64,000 nucleotides of DNA from Paenibacillus sp. FSL R5-0345 (lineage in GTDB: Bacteria; Bacillota; Bacilli; Paenibacillales; Paenibacillaceae), in the NCBI RefSeq assembly GCF_000758585.1, contig NZ_CP009281.1, positions 6,262,001 to 6,326,000 of the forward strand. Reading direction: 5' to 3'. Positions 1 to 10,278 of this stretch are shown here, in pieces. The translations under genes were made by a program, and so were the position numbers. Under the pieces are notes generated by a model. It was not told where the DNA came from, did not search any database, and was given only the letters and a program-made list of their open reading frames with translations. The stretch's first letter is position 1, and the number at the start of each line of letters is the position of its first letter.

Positions 1-489
1 GTCAAATACAAAGGCTATGGTAAACAAATCTTTTTCATGGGCGATACTAATAGCTTCTACTTCGAGTAGATAACCATTCCCCTCTTCTTCGAGTGCTTCT
101 CCAAATTGACCATCTATTAATCCGACCGTGGGGTAATTATTAATTCCGGAAAATCCCTTATTCTTTATTTCACTGATATAGCTCTCCATATCTTTTGTCG
201 GATCGGTTGCATTGAGCCCAAAAATAATAGGAATATCTCTTACCAGAGGGATGATTTCCCTAGACGCAAAGTCCATCACCATATCATTGCTATTGCAAAA
301 CGGCAAAATCCCAGCGAGAGAACTCCTCCCCATCTGGCGGAATTTACCCGAATTTAACATCAGAAGAAAATCAGCGCCACCCTGCTTCGCATACTTTGCC
401 GTTATTCCAGCACCTGTGGCTACTCCGATAATATGATTGCCCAGTTTTAATTGCGATCTAAGCTCGTCTAGGATCTGCTCTCTACTCAT
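1..489 (-). CDS. PEP hydrolase / Tm-1-like TIM-barrel protein (C-terminus cut by window edge)
   Basis: The first 163 residues are visible, starting with ATG at 489 behind a GGAGGG ribosome site; the frame stays open to base 1, so the 3' end lies outside the window. The N-terminus has a helix (SREQILDELRSQL), then GVATGAGITAKYAKQGGADFL and later IPIIFGLNATDP and NYPTVGLIDG, the pattern of the phosphoenolpyruvate hydrolase-like TIM-barrel family (TIM-barrel signal transduction protein, related to the plant Tm-1 N-terminal half). The biochemical role in bacteria is poorly defined; it often pairs with a UPF0261 gene, which cannot be checked here. It is separated from argH by the argH terminator and so is its own unit. 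Family call is from motif memory. Confidence 0.7.
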   Translation of the reverse strand, partial: MSREQILDELRSQLKLGNHIIGVATGAGITAKYAKQGGADFLLMLNSGKFRQMGRSSLAGILPFCNSNDMVMDFASREIIPLVRDIPIIFGLNATDPTKDMESYISEIKNKGFSGINNYPTVGLIDGQFGEALEEEGNGYLLEVEAISIAHEKDLFTIAFVFD

Positions 490-576
490 ACTTACGAACC
501 CTCCTATCCCTAATTTAAGGATAACCGTAAAGAGCACTGTGAATCCAGTTGTGTTGTACTTAAAGCCCCTTTAGAT

Positions 577-622
577 AAAAAAAATCTCGCCTGCGACCTA
601 TAAAAGTCTGAGGCGAGATTTG
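577..622 (-). terminator. Rho-independent terminator after argH
   Basis: An 11-bp perfect stem (AAATCTCGCCT with AGGCGAGATTT) is followed on the minus strand by a run of eight T, starting 14 bases past the argH stop. It closes the arginine block. Confidence 0.9.
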
Positions 623-635
623 GTATTGATACGGT

Positions 636-2051
636 TTACAAAATAGCGTCACCGTGTTTTACTACCCATTCATTAGCTTCCTGCAGCGCCTGCTCCGCGC
701 GTTCGATTGCAGCCTTCACCTGAACGGTGGCTGTGCCGCCATAAACGTTACGGGCGTTAACTACAGCTTCCGGCTGAAGAACAGCATAGATATTCTCGTC
801 GAAGAGTGGCGAGAATTGCTTGAACTCTTCCAGCGTCAGATCCAGCAGGAATTTGCCTTCGTTAATGCAGTAGAGCACTGTTTTTCCGATTACTTCATGT
901 GCTTGGCGGAAAGGAAGACCTTTGCCGACCAAGAAGTCGGCGATATCCGTAGCATTCGAGAAGTCCGTGTTCACGGCTTCACGCATACGTCCCTTGTTCA
1001 CCTTCATGGTGGAGATCATCGGCGCGAACAATTGCAGCGCACCAGTCAGCGTAGTAACGGTATCGAACATGCCTTCTTTGTCTTCCTGCATATCCTTGTT
1101 GTACGCCAGTGGCAATGATTTCAGTACGGTCAGCAAGCCAATCAGATTGCCGTAAACGCGGCCTGTTTTGCCCCGTACCAGTTCTGGTACGTCCGGGTTC
1201 TTCTTCTGTGGCATAATGCTGCTGCCAGTGCAGAAAGCATCATCCAGTTCCACAAAACTGAACTCCGTGCTGCTCCACAACACCAGTTCCTCGCTGAGTC
1301 GGGATAGGTGAGTCATTACAAGCGCAGCATTTGCTAAGAACTCGACGATGAAATCGCGGTCGCTGACAGCATCCAGACTGTTCTCGTACACACTGTCAAA
1401 GCCCAACTGTTCCGCTACAAAATGGCGATCGATCGGGAAGGTTGTACCAGCAAGTGCGCCTGCTCCGAGTGGCAGCACGTTGATCCGTTTGTAGCTGTCC
1501 GTCAGACGTTCTGCATCGCGGCGGAACATCGAGACGTAAGCCAACAAGTGGTGAGCAAACAGGATCGGTTGTGCCCGCTGCAAATGCGTGTAACCAGGGA
1601 TGATCGTCTCTACATTATCTTTGGCTTGTTCAATCAGGGCTTCCTGTAATTCATGCAGCAAGCTAACTAGCTCAACTACACGGCCCCGTAGGTAAAGGTG
1701 CATATCCGTTGCCACCTGATCGTTACGGCTACGTCCAGTGTGCAGTTTACCACCGACCGGACCGATTTCCTCGATCAGATGTTTTTCAATATTCATATGG
1801 ATGTCTTCATCCGCTACGGAGAAAACAACCTCTCCAGCGTTAACCTTGTCCAATACTTTGTTCAGACCCTGCTTAATCGTCTCCACATCTTCTTGTGGAA
1901 GGATTCCGCATTTGCCCAACATTGTGACATGCGCCAGACTGCCTTGTACATCTTCTTTGGCCAAAGCCTTATCAAATCCAATGGAAGCCGTATATTCCTC
2001 CACCAGCTTGTTTGTTCCTTTAGTAAACCGTCCGTCCCAAAGCTTGCTCAC
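636..2051 (-). CDS. argH: argininosuccinate lyase
   Basis: Splits argininosuccinate into arginine and fumarate, the last step of arginine synthesis in the cytoplasm. The 471 residues match the usual length. The N-terminal [11 protein letters not shown] and the fumarase/aspartase superfamily signature [12 protein letters not shown] (about residues 276-287) carrying the catalytic serine loop are intact, and the HTGRSRNDQ substrate-binding segment is present. The start is GTG at 2051, nine bases behind AGGAGG. It lies 94 bases downstream of argG, with a hairpin in the gap, and is followed by a strong terminator; probably co-transcribed with argG. Confidence 0.96.
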   Translation of the reverse strand: MSKLWDGRFTKGTNKLVEEYTASIGFDKALAKEDVQGSLAHVTMLGKCGILPQEDVETIKQGLNKVLDKVNAGEVVFSVADEDIHMNIEKHLIEEIGPVGGKLHTGRSRNDQVATDMHLYLRGRVVELVSLLHELQEALIEQAKDNVETIIPGYTHLQRAQPILFAHHLLAYVSMFRRDAERLTDSYKRINVLPLGAGALAGTTFPIDRHFVAEQLGFDSVYENSLDAVSDRDFIVEFLANAALVMTHLSRLSEELVLWSSTEFSFVELDDAFCTGSSIMPQKKNPDVPELVRGKTGRVYGNLIGLLTVLKSLPLAYNKDMQEDKEGMFDTVTTLTGALQLFAPMISTMKVNKGRMREAVNTDFSNATDIADFLVGKGLPFRQAHEVIGKTVLYCINEGKFLLDLTLEEFKQFSPLFDENIYAVLQPEAVVNARNVYGGTATVQVKAAIERAEQALQEANEWVVKHGDAIL

Positions 2052-2078
2052 CTGTAGTTTCCTCCTCTTGGACGCCAG

Positions 2079-2112
2079 AGGGCCGCTCCTATCCTGACGG
2101 GAGGAACGGCCT
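2079..2112 (-). other. Hairpin between argG and argH
   Basis: GGCCGTTCCT and AGGAGCGGCC arms (9 of 10 paired) sit between the argG stop and the argH ribosome site. There is no T-run after the stem, so it is more likely a processing or stability element, or a weak attenuator, than a full terminator. Confidence 0.4.
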
Positions 2113-2145
2113 TCGGGGTTGCCCGTTTAAGTTTATGTTATCGTT

Positions 2146-3381
2146 CTATTTCGAAGCTCCATTTACACCTGTAGAAACCTTAAGGCGCAATGCGTTTAAG
2201 TGGATAAACCCAGTTGCATCCCCTTGATCATAAGCTTGTGTAGGATCAGCTTCCATCGTTGCAATTTCAGGGTTGTACAGGCTGACTGGGCTCTTCACTC
2301 CAGCGCCGATGATGTTGCCTTTGTACAATTTAAGACGAACAGTACCGGTTACATTTTGTTGGCTCTGTGTTACAAGAGCTTGCAGTGCAATACGCTCTGG
2401 AGCGAACCAGAAACCGTTATACACCAAAGTGCTGTAACGAGTGATCAGACTATCACGCAGGTTCATCACTTCACGGTCCATCGTGATGGACTCCATTTTA
2501 CGATGAGCGACGAACAGGATTGTTCCACCCGGAGTCTCATACACGCCGCGGCTCTTCATGCCGACAAAACGGTTCTCAACCATATCCACACGTCCGATAC
2601 CGTGTTTACCGCCTAGCTCGTTCAGTTTCTCCATCACTTGAAGTGGAGTTAAGGACTCATCATTCAGGGCTACGCAGTCTCCCTTAACGAAATCGAGTTC
2701 CAAATATTCCGCTTCATCCGGAGCATCCTCAGGAGCGTTGCTCAGCAGGAACATTCCTTTGTTCTCTGGTGCGCTTGGATCGAACCAAGGATCTTCCAAT
2801 ACGCCGCTCTCATAGCTGATATGCAGCAGGTTACGGTCCATCGAATACGGCTTCGCCGCAGAGGCTTGTACCGGAATATCATTAGCTTCCGCATAAGCGA
2901 TCATTTCCGCACGACCCGGGAATTGATTGCGGAACTCTTCCAAACGCCAAGGTGCGATCACCTTGATGTTCGGAGCCAATGCAGCTACACCAAGCTCGAA
3001 ACGCACTTGGTCATTCCCTTTGCCTGTCGCGCCGTGCGCGATAGCCGTTGCGCCTTCTGCGATGGCGATATCCACCATGCGCTTAGCGATCAGTGGACGA
3101 GCAATACTAGTTCCGAGCAAGTATTGACCTTCATAAAGCGCGCCGGATTGGAACATAGGGTAGATGAAATCGCTAGCGAATTCATCACGCAGGTCGTCGA
3201 TGTATACTTTCGAAGCGCCAGTAGCGAGCGCTTTTTCTTCCAGACCGTCGAGCTCTTCCTTTTGGCCGATATCGGCAGTGAAGGCAATGATCTCCGCGTC
3301 ATAAGTTTCTTTAAGCCATTTCAAAATAACGGATGTATCTAGTCCGCCTGAATAGGCGAGTACAATTTTTTCTTTAGCCAT
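2146..3381 (-). CDS. argG: argininosuccinate synthase
   Basis: Joins citrulline and aspartate with ATP to give argininosuccinate. It has 411 residues; the family is about 400. The P-loop-like pyrophosphatase motif [10 protein letters not shown] (residues 9-18) and the downstream [13 protein letters not shown] and [14 protein letters not shown] blocks identify it. ATG start at 3381 behind AGGAAG. The 292-base gap upstream to argF contains a palindromic repeat and an AT-rich stretch, so argGH may have its own promoter rather than being read from argC. Confidence 0.96.
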   Translation of the reverse strand: MAKEKIVLAYSGGLDTSVILKWLKETYDAEIIAFTADIGQKEELDGLEEKALATGASKVYIDDLRDEFASDFIYPMFQSGALYEGQYLLGTSIARPLIAKRMVDIAIAEGATAIAHGATGKGNDQVRFELGVAALAPNIKVIAPWRLEEFRNQFPGRAEMIAYAEANDIPVQASAAKPYSMDRNLLHISYESGVLEDPWFDPSAPENKGMFLLSNAPEDAPDEAEYLELDFVKGDCVALNDESLTPLQVMEKLNELGGKHGIGRVDMVENRFVGMKSRGVYETPGGTILFVAHRKMESITMDREVMNLRDSLITRYSTLVYNGFWFAPERIALQALVTQSQQNVTGTVRLKLYKGNIIGAGVKSPVSLYNPEIATMEADPTQAYDQGDATGFIHLNALRLKVSTGVNGASK

Positions 3382-3473
3382 GGTGTGGCAACTTCCTTTC
3401 GTGTGGGGGGTATAAATTAAAATAACCGTGCTCTCGCTAGCACTTTAACGATTAATCGCAACTACGCTGAATG

Positions 3474-3580
3474 TTTGGACTTCCGGTCGCTGTTATCATC
3501 AGATTTTTTTTATTTCAAACCGCATTATGCGGATGAAATCTGATGATAAAGGCGAACGCTACGCTCCTACAGTTCCAAAA
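3474..3580. repeat. Dispersed palindromic repeat, family 1, copy A
   Basis: Between argF and argG. The core is a perfect 14-bp inverted repeat (TTATCATCAGATTT at 3493-3506 with its complement at 3536-3549) around a small inner hairpin CCGCA-TTA-TGCGG (3520-3532), flanked by near-inverted ends TTTGGAC and GTTCCAAA. A clearly homologous copy lies at 11566-11723. The conserved outer blocks are GGACTTCC, TCGCTGTTATC and GATAAAGGCGA followed by CGCTACGCT. I cannot name the family; it has no coding capacity. Confidence 0.8.
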
Positions 3581-3673
3581 ATTCCGCTCCATTACTCTAT
3601 CGTCCAAAACCTAACTTCGCTCAACATTAATTCAATTTATATAGTGATTTATATTTTATATTATTTAAATTCC

Positions 3674-4642
3674 TTATCCCATCAGAGCAGCCATTAAAGC
3701 CTTTTGCGCATGCAGGCGGTTCTCCGCTTGATCAAAGATGACCGAGTTAGGGCCGTCAATCACGCCTGTGCTGACTTCTTCCTCACGGTGGGCTGGCAGA
3801 CAGTGCAGGAAGAGATAATCGCTCTTCGCGCCTTTTACAAGCTCCTCATTGACCTGATAGTCCTTGAATGCCGCTTCACGCGCCTTTTGCTCCTCTTCGA
3901 AGCCCATACTCGCCCACACATCGGTGTAGATGACGTCAGCGTCTTGTACAGCTTCTTGCGGGCTGTGAGTAACCACAATCTTCGCTCCGGTTTCTTTAGC
4001 GATCTCACGGGCTTCTGCTACAACCGCTGCATCCGGCTCATAACCTTCCGGTCCGGCAATAGATACGTCCACACCCAGCTTAGCTCCGCCAATCATCAGA
4101 GAATGCGCCATATTGTTGCCATCGCCGATGTAAGCCAGCTTCAGGCCTTTAAGCTTTCCTTTGTGCTCATAAATCGTTTGGTAATCTGCCAGCACTTGGC
4201 AAGGATGTGCCAGGTCGCTCAGGCCGTTGATTACTGGAATAGAAGCATACCGAGCCAGATCCTCTACTTTGTCATGACCGAAGGTACGGATCATAATTCC
4301 GTCGAGGTAACGTGACATTACTTGTGCTGTATCGCCAACCGTTTCACCGCGTCCAAGCTGAATGTCATTTTTGCTCAAGAAAAGGGCATGCCCTCCCAGC
4401 TGATACATTCCAACTTCAAACGACACGCGCGTACGAGTAGAGGATTTTTCAAAAATAAGACCAATCGTCTTTCCCTTCAGCGGCTGAAATTCTTCGCCAT
4501 TTTTCTGCTTCTTCTTCAGCTCAATCGCTGAATCAATCAGATACGTAATTTCTTCCGGGCTGTAATCGTTCAGCTCCAGTAAATCACGGCCTTTCAGTTG
4601 CTGTGCAATGGTGTGCTTGTTACTCTGTACGCCCTGACTCAT
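3674..4642 (-). CDS. argF: ornithine carbamoyltransferase
   Basis: Transfers the carbamoyl group from carbamoyl phosphate to ornithine, making citrulline. It has 322 residues. The carbamoyl-phosphate motif [10 protein letters not shown] lies near residue 70, HPCQ in the middle, and the ornithine motif HCLPAHR at about 281-287. Its ATG (4642) overlaps the argD stop as ATGA, with the ribosome site GGGGAGG inside argD, so the two are translationally coupled. No carAB genes sit in this block, unlike the Bacillus subtilis arginine operon. Confidence 0.96.
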   Translation of the reverse strand: MSQGVQSNKHTIAQQLKGRDLLELNDYSPEEITYLIDSAIELKKKQKNGEEFQPLKGKTIGLIFEKSSTRTRVSFEVGMYQLGGHALFLSKNDIQLGRGETVGDTAQVMSRYLDGIMIRTFGHDKVEDLARYASIPVINGLSDLAHPCQVLADYQTIYEHKGKLKGLKLAYIGDGNNMAHSLMIGGAKLGVDVSIAGPEGYEPDAAVVAEAREIAKETGAKIVVTHSPQEAVQDADVIYTDVWASMGFEEEQKAREAAFKDYQVNEELVKGAKSDYLFLHCLPAHREEEVSTGVIDGPNSVIFDQAENRLHAQKALMAALMG

Positions 4643-5925
4643 GAGCTTACCTCCCCGTTTGCTTGTTTAGCATAAGTATGAATGAGTTCGGAGACGATGT
4701 CCACCGCTTGGTCGATCTCCTCTTTACTTACATATAGATTAGGCAGCAAGCGAAGGACATTAGGACCCGCTGTCACGAACAACAGGCCTTTCTTTTGTCC
4801 AGCCAAAACAATATCGCCCACTGGTGATTGACATTCAATCCCGATCAACAGACCTTTACCACGGATATCCTTCACAAAAGAACAGTCCGCCAGCTTCTCT
4901 TTCAAAAGACCTGTCAGGTACTTACCCATTTCTTCAGCGCGTTGTGGAAGCTCATCCTCCAGCATCGTTTCAATTGTCGCTGCCATAACCGCTGTTGCGA
5001 GTGGTGTTCCCCCGAAGGTGGACGCATGGCTGCCTGGTGAGAAAGCATCACGCAAATATCCTTTGCCAAGCATTAAGCCCGCTGGGAACCCACTAGCAAT
5101 CCCTTTAGCCAAAGTGAAAATATCTGGTTCAATTCCATAATGCTGATGAGCGAACAGCTTGCCTGTGCGTCCCATACCTGTCTGTACCTCATCTACAATC
5201 AGAAGCAATCCGTGTTTCTTACACAGTGCCACTACAGCGTTCAAGAACTCTGGTTCTACCTCTAGCACGCCACCCTCTGCAAGCACCATCTCCAGCATGA
5301 TAGCAGCTGTATGATCACCGATAGCAGCCTCTAACGCAGGGAGATCATGCAAGGGTACAGTTTTGAAGCCTGCTGGAAGCGGCAGGAAGCCTTCTTTTAC
5401 CTTTTGCTGACCTGTTGCTGTCAGTGTGGCTAATGTACGTCCATGGAAGGATTGTTCAAATGTGATGACCTCATAACGATCAACACCTTTTACCTTCTGG
5501 TGGTAACGACGAGCCAGCTTAATAGCAGCCTCATTCGCTTCTGCCCCACTATTACAGAAAAACACTTGATCAGCGCAGCTATTCTCTGTCAAAAGATTTG
5601 CAACTTTGTCCTGTCCAGGAATATGGAACAGGTTCGAGACATGCCAGAGCGTATCAATCTGATCCTTCAGTTTCGCACCGACTTTTTCAGGAGCATGACC
5701 TAGACTGGTCACAGCTAATCCACTTGTGAAATCAAGATACTTATTGCCCTTATCATCCCATACCCAGGTACCTTTGCCTTTAACTAAGCTGAGATCATAT
5801 CTGGCGTAAGAAGGGAATACCGCGCTAAGCTTGCCTGCTGCAACATCCGGTGTACCTGATCCTACTGTATCGGTCTGCTGTGCCCCTGCTTGCGAATCCA
5901 TTTCAGCTTGTGTAAGCTTGCTCAT
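4639..5925 (-). CDS. argD: acetylornithine aminotransferase
   Basis: PLP-dependent class III aminotransferase converting N-acetylglutamate semialdehyde to N-acetylornithine with glutamate as donor. The 428 residues include a low-complexity N-terminal extension of about 35 residues ([13 protein letters not shown]) before the conserved core that opens with [18 protein letters not shown]. The PLP lysine sits in [12 protein letters not shown] near residue 274, and [11 protein letters not shown] is present. ATG at 5925. It lies 70 bases after argB and overlaps argF by four bases. Confidence 0.94.
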   Translation of the reverse strand: MSKLTQAEMDSQAGAQQTDTVGSGTPDVAAGKLSAVFPSYARYDLSLVKGKGTWVWDDKGNKYLDFTSGLAVTSLGHAPEKVGAKLKDQIDTLWHVSNLFHIPGQDKVANLLTENSCADQVFFCNSGAEANEAAIKLARRYHQKVKGVDRYEVITFEQSFHGRTLATLTATGQQKVKEGFLPLPAGFKTVPLHDLPALEAAIGDHTAAIMLEMVLAEGGVLEVEPEFLNAVVALCKKHGLLLIVDEVQTGMGRTGKLFAHQHYGIEPDIFTLAKGIASGFPAGLMLGKGYLRDAFSPGSHASTFGGTPLATAVMAATIETMLEDELPQRAEEMGKYLTGLLKEKLADCSFVKDIRGKGLLIGIECQSPVGDIVLAGQKKGLLFVTAGPNVLRLLPNLYVSKEEIDQAVDIVSELIHTYAKQANGEVSS

Positions 5926-5995
5926 TCTAAGTCACTCTCCCATCTTGTGCTCCTGTGTACCAGGCTGCACCTCTAAATGATTTTCATCTATGATT

Positions 5996-6826
5996 CTACG
6001 AACGAATAATACGTGTGCCTATCGCTTCACCTTGCAGTACTCGGCTAAGCACCCGCGGTTCTTTTCCATCCACAATGATAACCTCTGAAACGCTGCCTTG
6101 AATGCAATCGATAGCTGCCCGTACTTTGGGGATCATGCCGCCGTAGATTTCTCCACTTTCAATTAAAGCTTCGATTTCCTGTACGGTAACGGATGGAAGT
6201 ACAATTTTCTGACCCTCCACGGTACTCATAATGCCAGGCACATCTGTGACCACGATCATTTGGGGAGACTCTACATAAGAAGCGACTGCTCCTGCTGCTG
6301 TGTCTGCGTTAATATTGTAGCGCTGACCTGCAGCATCTACACCGATAGGTGCAATGACAGGAATATAGCCCATCCCAACAATACCAGTTACGATCTCAGC
6401 TTTTACTTCCGTTACTTCTCCTACCAAACCTACTTCAGCGCTATTAGCTACGGGTCTAGCAGTAATCATATTTCCATCGATGCCGGACAGCCCTAGAGCT
6501 AGACCGCCACTTCCTTGAATTCGCCTTACAATTGCCTTGTTGATGCTCCCTGCCAGCGTCATCTCTACGACATCTAGTACTGCCTCGGTGGTTACCCGCA
6601 GACCGTTCACGAAGCTGCTTTCAATGCCCAGCTTTGCTAGATTCTCTGAAATGGCTGGCCCTCCGCCATGAACAATTACAGGCTGAATGCCTTCCTGCTG
6701 CAAATCTCGTAAATCTTCGAAAAAAGAATCAGGAAGAGCAGCCAACGTACTGCCGCCGCATTTCATCACAAACAATCCACTACCATCTAATGCATCTATG
6801 AGTTCAAGCTCACTATTTAGCGTCAT
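5996..6826 (-). CDS. argB: acetylglutamate kinase
   Basis: Phosphorylates N-acetylglutamate, the usual feedback-controlled step of the cyclic arginine pathway. The amino-acid kinase fold is shown by KCGGST (residues 22-27), VIVHGGGPAIS and NINADTAAGAVA. It has 276 residues, slightly longer than the 258-265 common in Bacillus because of an N-terminal extension of about 15 residues. ATG at 6826 behind AAGGAT. It follows argJ by 41 bases in the argCJBDF unit. Confidence 0.95.
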   Translation of the reverse strand: MTLNSELELIDALDGSGLFVMKCGGSTLAALPDSFFEDLRDLQQEGIQPVIVHGGGPAISENLAKLGIESSFVNGLRVTTEAVLDVVEMTLAGSINKAIVRRIQGSGGLALGLSGIDGNMITARPVANSAEVGLVGEVTEVKAEIVTGIVGMGYIPVIAPIGVDAAGQRYNINADTAAGAVASYVESPQMIVVTDVPGIMSTVEGQKIVLPSVTVQEIEALIESGEIYGGMIPKVRAAIDCIQGSVSEVIIVDGKEPRVLSRVLQGEAIGTRIIRS

Positions 6827-6867
6827 ATGTTCGGTATCCTTCCCTTGTGGGCTTAAGCCGCCACAAA

Positions 6868-8100
6868 TTAGGTACGGTATGCAGCGTTAATACGCACATA
6901 ATCGTAAGTTAAGTCACAGCCCCAAGCTGTAGCCTTTCCGGTTCCATCATGCAAATCTACAGTGATCAGCACCGTTTCACTTTTTTGCAAATAAGCCAAA
7001 GCCTTCTCTTCATCAAAAACAACCGGCTTCGATTGCAGTAGCACCTCAATATCACCTAAAGAAATGTTTACGCGCTCCGGCGATACCGGAACACCCGCGC
7101 GTCCAACCGCTGCAATAATTCGTCCCCAGTTCGCATCCGCTCCAAAAATAGCAGATTTCACTAGACTAGAACCTACCACTGTCTTGGCAATCGCTGCGGC
7201 AGCTTCGTCATGAACTGCACCATTCACTTGAACCTCAATCAGGTGAGTCGCACCTTCTCCATCACGAGCAATCGCTTTGGCAAGCGTCTGGCAGACATAC
7301 GTGAATCCTGCGGCAAAAGCGTCCCAATCCGGATGCTGTTGAGTCAGCTTATCATTCCCTGCAAGCCCACTCGCCATCGACACTAACATATCATTGGTAC
7401 TAGTATCTCCATCGACTGTAATCATATTAAAAGTAACGTTCGTAGCAGAACGAAGCAAACTGTGTAAATCTTCCGCTGAAATATCAGCATCTGTAGTCAT
7501 AAAACCGAGCATGGTAGCCATGTTAGGATGAATCATCCCGGAGCCCTTCGCGGCTCCAGCAATAATAACTTCTACACCGCCAACAAGCACCTTCACGGCA
7601 ACCTCTTTTTTAACTAAATCAGTTGTAAGTATGGCCTGACAGAATTCCTCCGCTCCAGCAGCCCCACCGTCCAGCTTCTCTGGTATTGCAGCAATACCGC
7701 TACGTACGCAGTCCATTTTCAGTAATTCACCAATAACTCCAGTTGAAGCGACAGCAACATCGTTAACGTTCACGCCCAAATGCTGGGCCGCAGCAGCGCG
7801 CATCTCATAAGCATCGGCTTCACCTTGTTCACCAGTGCAGGCATTAGCATTCCCGCTGTTCACGACCACCGCCTGCAACGTTCCGTTCACAAGGCTTTCC
7901 CGCGTCACCTTCAGCGGAGCCGCCTGAAAAACATTCGTCGTATACACGGCGGCAGCCGTAGCTGGAACCTCACAAAGAATCACTCCGAGATCGTTGCGGT
8001 CTGTTTTTTTCAATCCACAGTGCAGTCCTCCGGACTTAAATCCCTTAGGTGAAGTAATGCTTCCACCTTCCAAGGTAGTAAATAATTCAATCTCGCTCAT
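6868..8100 (-). CDS. argJ: bifunctional glutamate N-acetyltransferase / N-acetylglutamate synthase
   Basis: Recycles acetyl groups from N-acetylornithine to glutamate and can also use acetyl-CoA. ArgJ precursors cleave themselves before a threonine; the motif IHPNMATML is present with that Thr near residue 195. An upstream in-frame start at 8166 would overlap argC and gives an atypical leader, so I place the start at ATG 8100 (MSEIELFTTLEGG), giving 410 residues. The ribosome site is weak (AAGGAT about 17 bases upstream, at the argC stop), suggesting coupling to argC translation 20 bases away. Confidence 0.94.
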   Translation of the reverse strand: MSEIELFTTLEGGSITSPKGFKSGGLHCGLKKTDRNDLGVILCEVPATAAAVYTTNVFQAAPLKVTRESLVNGTLQAVVVNSGNANACTGEQGEADAYEMRAAAAQHLGVNVNDVAVASTGVIGELLKMDCVRSGIAAIPEKLDGGAAGAEEFCQAILTTDLVKKEVAVKVLVGGVEVIIAGAAKGSGMIHPNMATMLGFMTTDADISAEDLHSLLRSATNVTFNMITVDGDTSTNDMLVSMASGLAGNDKLTQQHPDWDAFAAGFTYVCQTLAKAIARDGEGATHLIEVQVNGAVHDEAAAAIAKTVVGSSLVKSAIFGADANWGRIIAAVGRAGVPVSPERVNISLGDIEVLLQSKPVVFDEEKALAYLQKSETVLITVDLHDGTGKATAWGCDLTYDYVRINAAYRT

Positions 8101-8120
8101 GTTATTTGTACCGCTGATCC

Positions 8121-9176
8121 TTATGGATACACAGGTGTGTAGCCGAGGCCAAGGGTTTCCTCCCATCCCATCATCAAATTAAGGTTCTGTATTGCCTGAC
8201 CTGCCGCACCTTTTACAACGTTATCAATGACGGAGACTATAGTCACCCGCCCTGTACGAGCATCTGTCGCAAATCCGATATCACAATAATTAGAGCCGCT
8301 AACTTCTTTTGTTGCCGGAATCACACCTACATCGCGCACTCGCACATAAGGTCTGCCCGCATAATATTCACGATATAAATCCACAAAATCCTGCTCCGTA
8401 TAATTGCCCTTCATTCCTGCATACATCGTACTCATAATCCCTCGGCTCATCGGCACGAGATGTGTGGTAAACGTTACGGTTACCTTTTCTCCAGCAATCT
8501 CCGTGAGTGTCTGCTCGATTTCCGGTATATGCTGATGTTTATTTAATTTATAAGTTTTTAAGTTCTCGTTTATCTCTGCATAATGCACCATCAGACTCGT
8601 TCCGCGTCCTGCTCCGGTAACCCCCGATTTCGCATCAATAATAATACTGTCATGCTTAATCCAGCCTGCCTGAATCGCAGGAATTAGTCCAAGAAGTGTA
8701 GCAGTAGGATAACAGCCTGGATTAGATATAAAATCAACCCCAGCCACACGCTCTCCGAACACCTCGCAAAGTCCGTATACAGCCTGTTCTAGGTATTCAT
8801 CAGCAGGAGCCGTATGTTTGTACCAGTGCTCATACTCTGCGCCATCCTTCAATCGGAAATCACCGGATAGATCTACGACCTTTAGTCCAACTTCCAGCAG
8901 CTGCGGGACCAGCTTTGCACTTACACCCGACGGCGTAGCCGTAAAAACCACATCCGCCCGCTCAGCCATCTGCACCGGATCAACGCCATCCAGCCTTCGG
9001 TCAATAATGCCCGTCAAATGAGGAAACCCTTCCTCTATCGCATCCCCTGCACTAGATGAGGAAATTACCGAAGTAATCTCTACTTTAGGATGACTTTGTA
9101 GTAGCCGAATCAGCTCTACGCCTCCATAACCCGTTGATCCAACAATCGCCGCCCTCAGCTTGCCTTCCACTGTCAT
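8121..9176 (-). CDS. argC: N-acetyl-gamma-glutamyl-phosphate reductase
   Basis: NADPH-dependent reduction of N-acetylglutamyl phosphate to the semialdehyde. It has an N-terminal Rossmann segment (AAIVGSTGYGGVELIRLL) and the catalytic cysteine in SNPGCYPTA near residue 154. A GTG at 9182 is in frame but would overlap the ribosome site (AGGAAG); ATG at 9176 has proper spacing, giving about 351 residues. It is the first gene of the arginine unit, with a promoter and ArgR-like box directly upstream. Confidence 0.95.
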   Translation of the reverse strand: MTVEGKLRAAIVGSTGYGGVELIRLLQSHPKVEITSVISSSSAGDAIEEGFPHLTGIIDRRLDGVDPVQMAERADVVFTATPSGVSAKLVPQLLEVGLKVVDLSGDFRLKDGAEYEHWYKHTAPADEYLEQAVYGLCEVFGERVAGVDFISNPGCYPTATLLGLIPAIQAGWIKHDSIIIDAKSGVTGAGRGTSLMVHYAEINENLKTYKLNKHQHIPEIEQTLTEIAGEKVTVTFTTHLVPMSRGIMSTMYAGMKGNYTEQDFVDLYREYYAGRPYVRVRDVGVIPATKEVSGSNYCDIGFATDARTGRVTIVSVIDNVVKGAAGQAIQNLNLMMGWEETLGLGYTPVYP

Positions 9177-9233
9177 CCCCACTTCCTGCTTATCATGAAT
9201 ATATTATTTAATATAATGCATACCGTCTTAGAA

Positions 9234-9271
9234 ATATGTATTATTATACATCCCTATTAATATAAATACAA
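9234..9271 (-). promoter_or_regulatory. argC promoter with ArgR/AhrC-like operator on the -10
   Basis: On the minus strand TTGTAT (9266-9271), a 17-base spacer and a perfect TATAAT (9243-9248) form a SigmaA promoter. The -10 sits inside an 18-bp near-palindrome (9234-9251, ATGTATTATTATACAT core) that resembles ARG boxes (TGNAT-AT-rich-ATNCA). Half-site-like sequences (CATGAATA, ATGCATA) follow at about 9193-9222, in keeping with the paired boxes ArgR/AhrC hexamers use. Repression by arginine is inferred from family knowledge. Confidence 0.65.
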
Positions 9272-9313
9272 CACAATATGTGAACTTTATTCATCCTAAA
9301 TATAACCTCATTT

Positions 9314-9366
9314 AGAAAAAAAGAGAAGCGTCGCCTCCCCCGTAGGAGAGATTACGCTTCTCTTTT
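9314..9366 (-). terminator. Terminator overlapping the 3' end of the YitT-family gene
   Basis: A 12-bp perfect stem (AAAAGAGAAGCG with CGCTTCTCTTTT) plus extra pairs (CTCTCC with GGGAGG) is followed by seven T on the minus strand. The upstream arm contains the last codons of the gene. Confidence 0.9.
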
Positions 9367-10236
9367 AAACCCTTCGCCTAACACTTCATGTGCTTCGGTA
9401 ATAATAACAAATGCACTTGTATCTACGGATTGGACTATCGCTTTCAGTCTTGACACTTCATTCTGGCCTACCACTACCATTAGAACGGTACGTGCATCGC
9501 CAGTGTACCCGCCATGTGCGTCCAGCTTTGTCAGTCCACGATCCAGATCATTTAATATCGCCGCAGATATTTCATCTGTTTTGTCCGAGATAATATAAGC
9601 AACCTTCGTATAACGGAAGCCAACCTCTATCGCATTAATGGCCTTACCTGTCACAAACAATCCAATCAACGCATACAGTGCTTGCTCCATACCGAGAATA
9701 AACGCAGCCAGTACAATAACCGTCCCATCCAGCAATACAACGGAAACTGAGAAGCTGAGACCCGATATCTTTTGAATGATTTGCGCCAAAATCGTAAGAC
9801 CACCTGTCGAGCCCCGTCCGCGGAACACGACGCCAAGCCCCACTCCCACACAGATACCGCCATAAATGGAGGCTAGAAGTGGATTTGTTGTAGGTGTAGG
9901 TAAATCTTTTGTCAACAAGATAAATAGCGGCAGCACAAAGCTCCCAAGCAAGGAGCGAACGCCGTATTGTTTACCAAGGAAGATTACTCCGAGCACAAAC
10001 AACGGGATATTAAGTGCCCATTGCGTAAATGCTGGTTCAGCCCCAAACCAAGCTTCAGCCAATACAGAAAGACCCGATACACCGCCAGAAGCTATATGAT
10101 TAGGCAGAAAAAAAAGATTAAAACCCAGTGCCGTGATTAGCGAACCGATCAGAATAAGCGTTGTATCCACCACATGACGGACAGGTCCATTCAGTGGAAT
10201 CAGCGGGGGTTTATTACGAGAATTGATTTTTTGCAT
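9352..10236 (-). CDS. YitT-family membrane protein (DUF161 plus DUF2179)
   Basis: 294 residues. About five hydrophobic segments lie between residues 20 and 190, with the YitT-like motifs NLFFLPNHIASGGVSGLS and RGRGSTGGLTILAQI. The C-terminal soluble domain (KVAYIISDKTDEI ... VLMVVVGQNEVSRLKAIVQSVD) is the DUF2179 ligand-binding-like fold. Function is unknown; paralogues are common in Bacillales. ATG at 10236, with a weak ribosome site (AAGGAGCGCC). It stands between prfB and the arginine block, separated from prfB by a palindromic repeat and followed by its own terminator. Confidence 0.85.
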   Translation of the reverse strand: MQKINSRNKPPLIPLNGPVRHVVDTTLILIGSLITALGFNLFFLPNHIASGGVSGLSVLAEAWFGAEPAFTQWALNIPLFVLGVIFLGKQYGVRSLLGSFVLPLFILLTKDLPTPTTNPLLASIYGGICVGVGLGVVFRGRGSTGGLTILAQIIQKISGLSFSVSVVLLDGTVIVLAAFILGMEQALYALIGLFVTGKAINAIEVGFRYTKVAYIISDKTDEISAAILNDLDRGLTKLDAHGGYTGDARTVLMVVVGQNEVSRLKAIVQSVDTSAFVIITEAHEVLGEGFKREA

Positions 10237-10278
10237 TTCATGGCGCTCCTTAAAGTGTCATCTTGCTCTACGTAAGAA

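Noticed and set aside
654-1118. Plus-strand frames opposite argH, argG and argF (also 2200-2616, 2821-3342, 3704-4315)
   Set aside because: Complement of well-supported arginine genes; low-complexity or mixed residues and no start signals.
9177-9182. GTG start of argC at 9182
   Set aside because: It overlaps the ribosome site; ATG 9176 is properly spaced.
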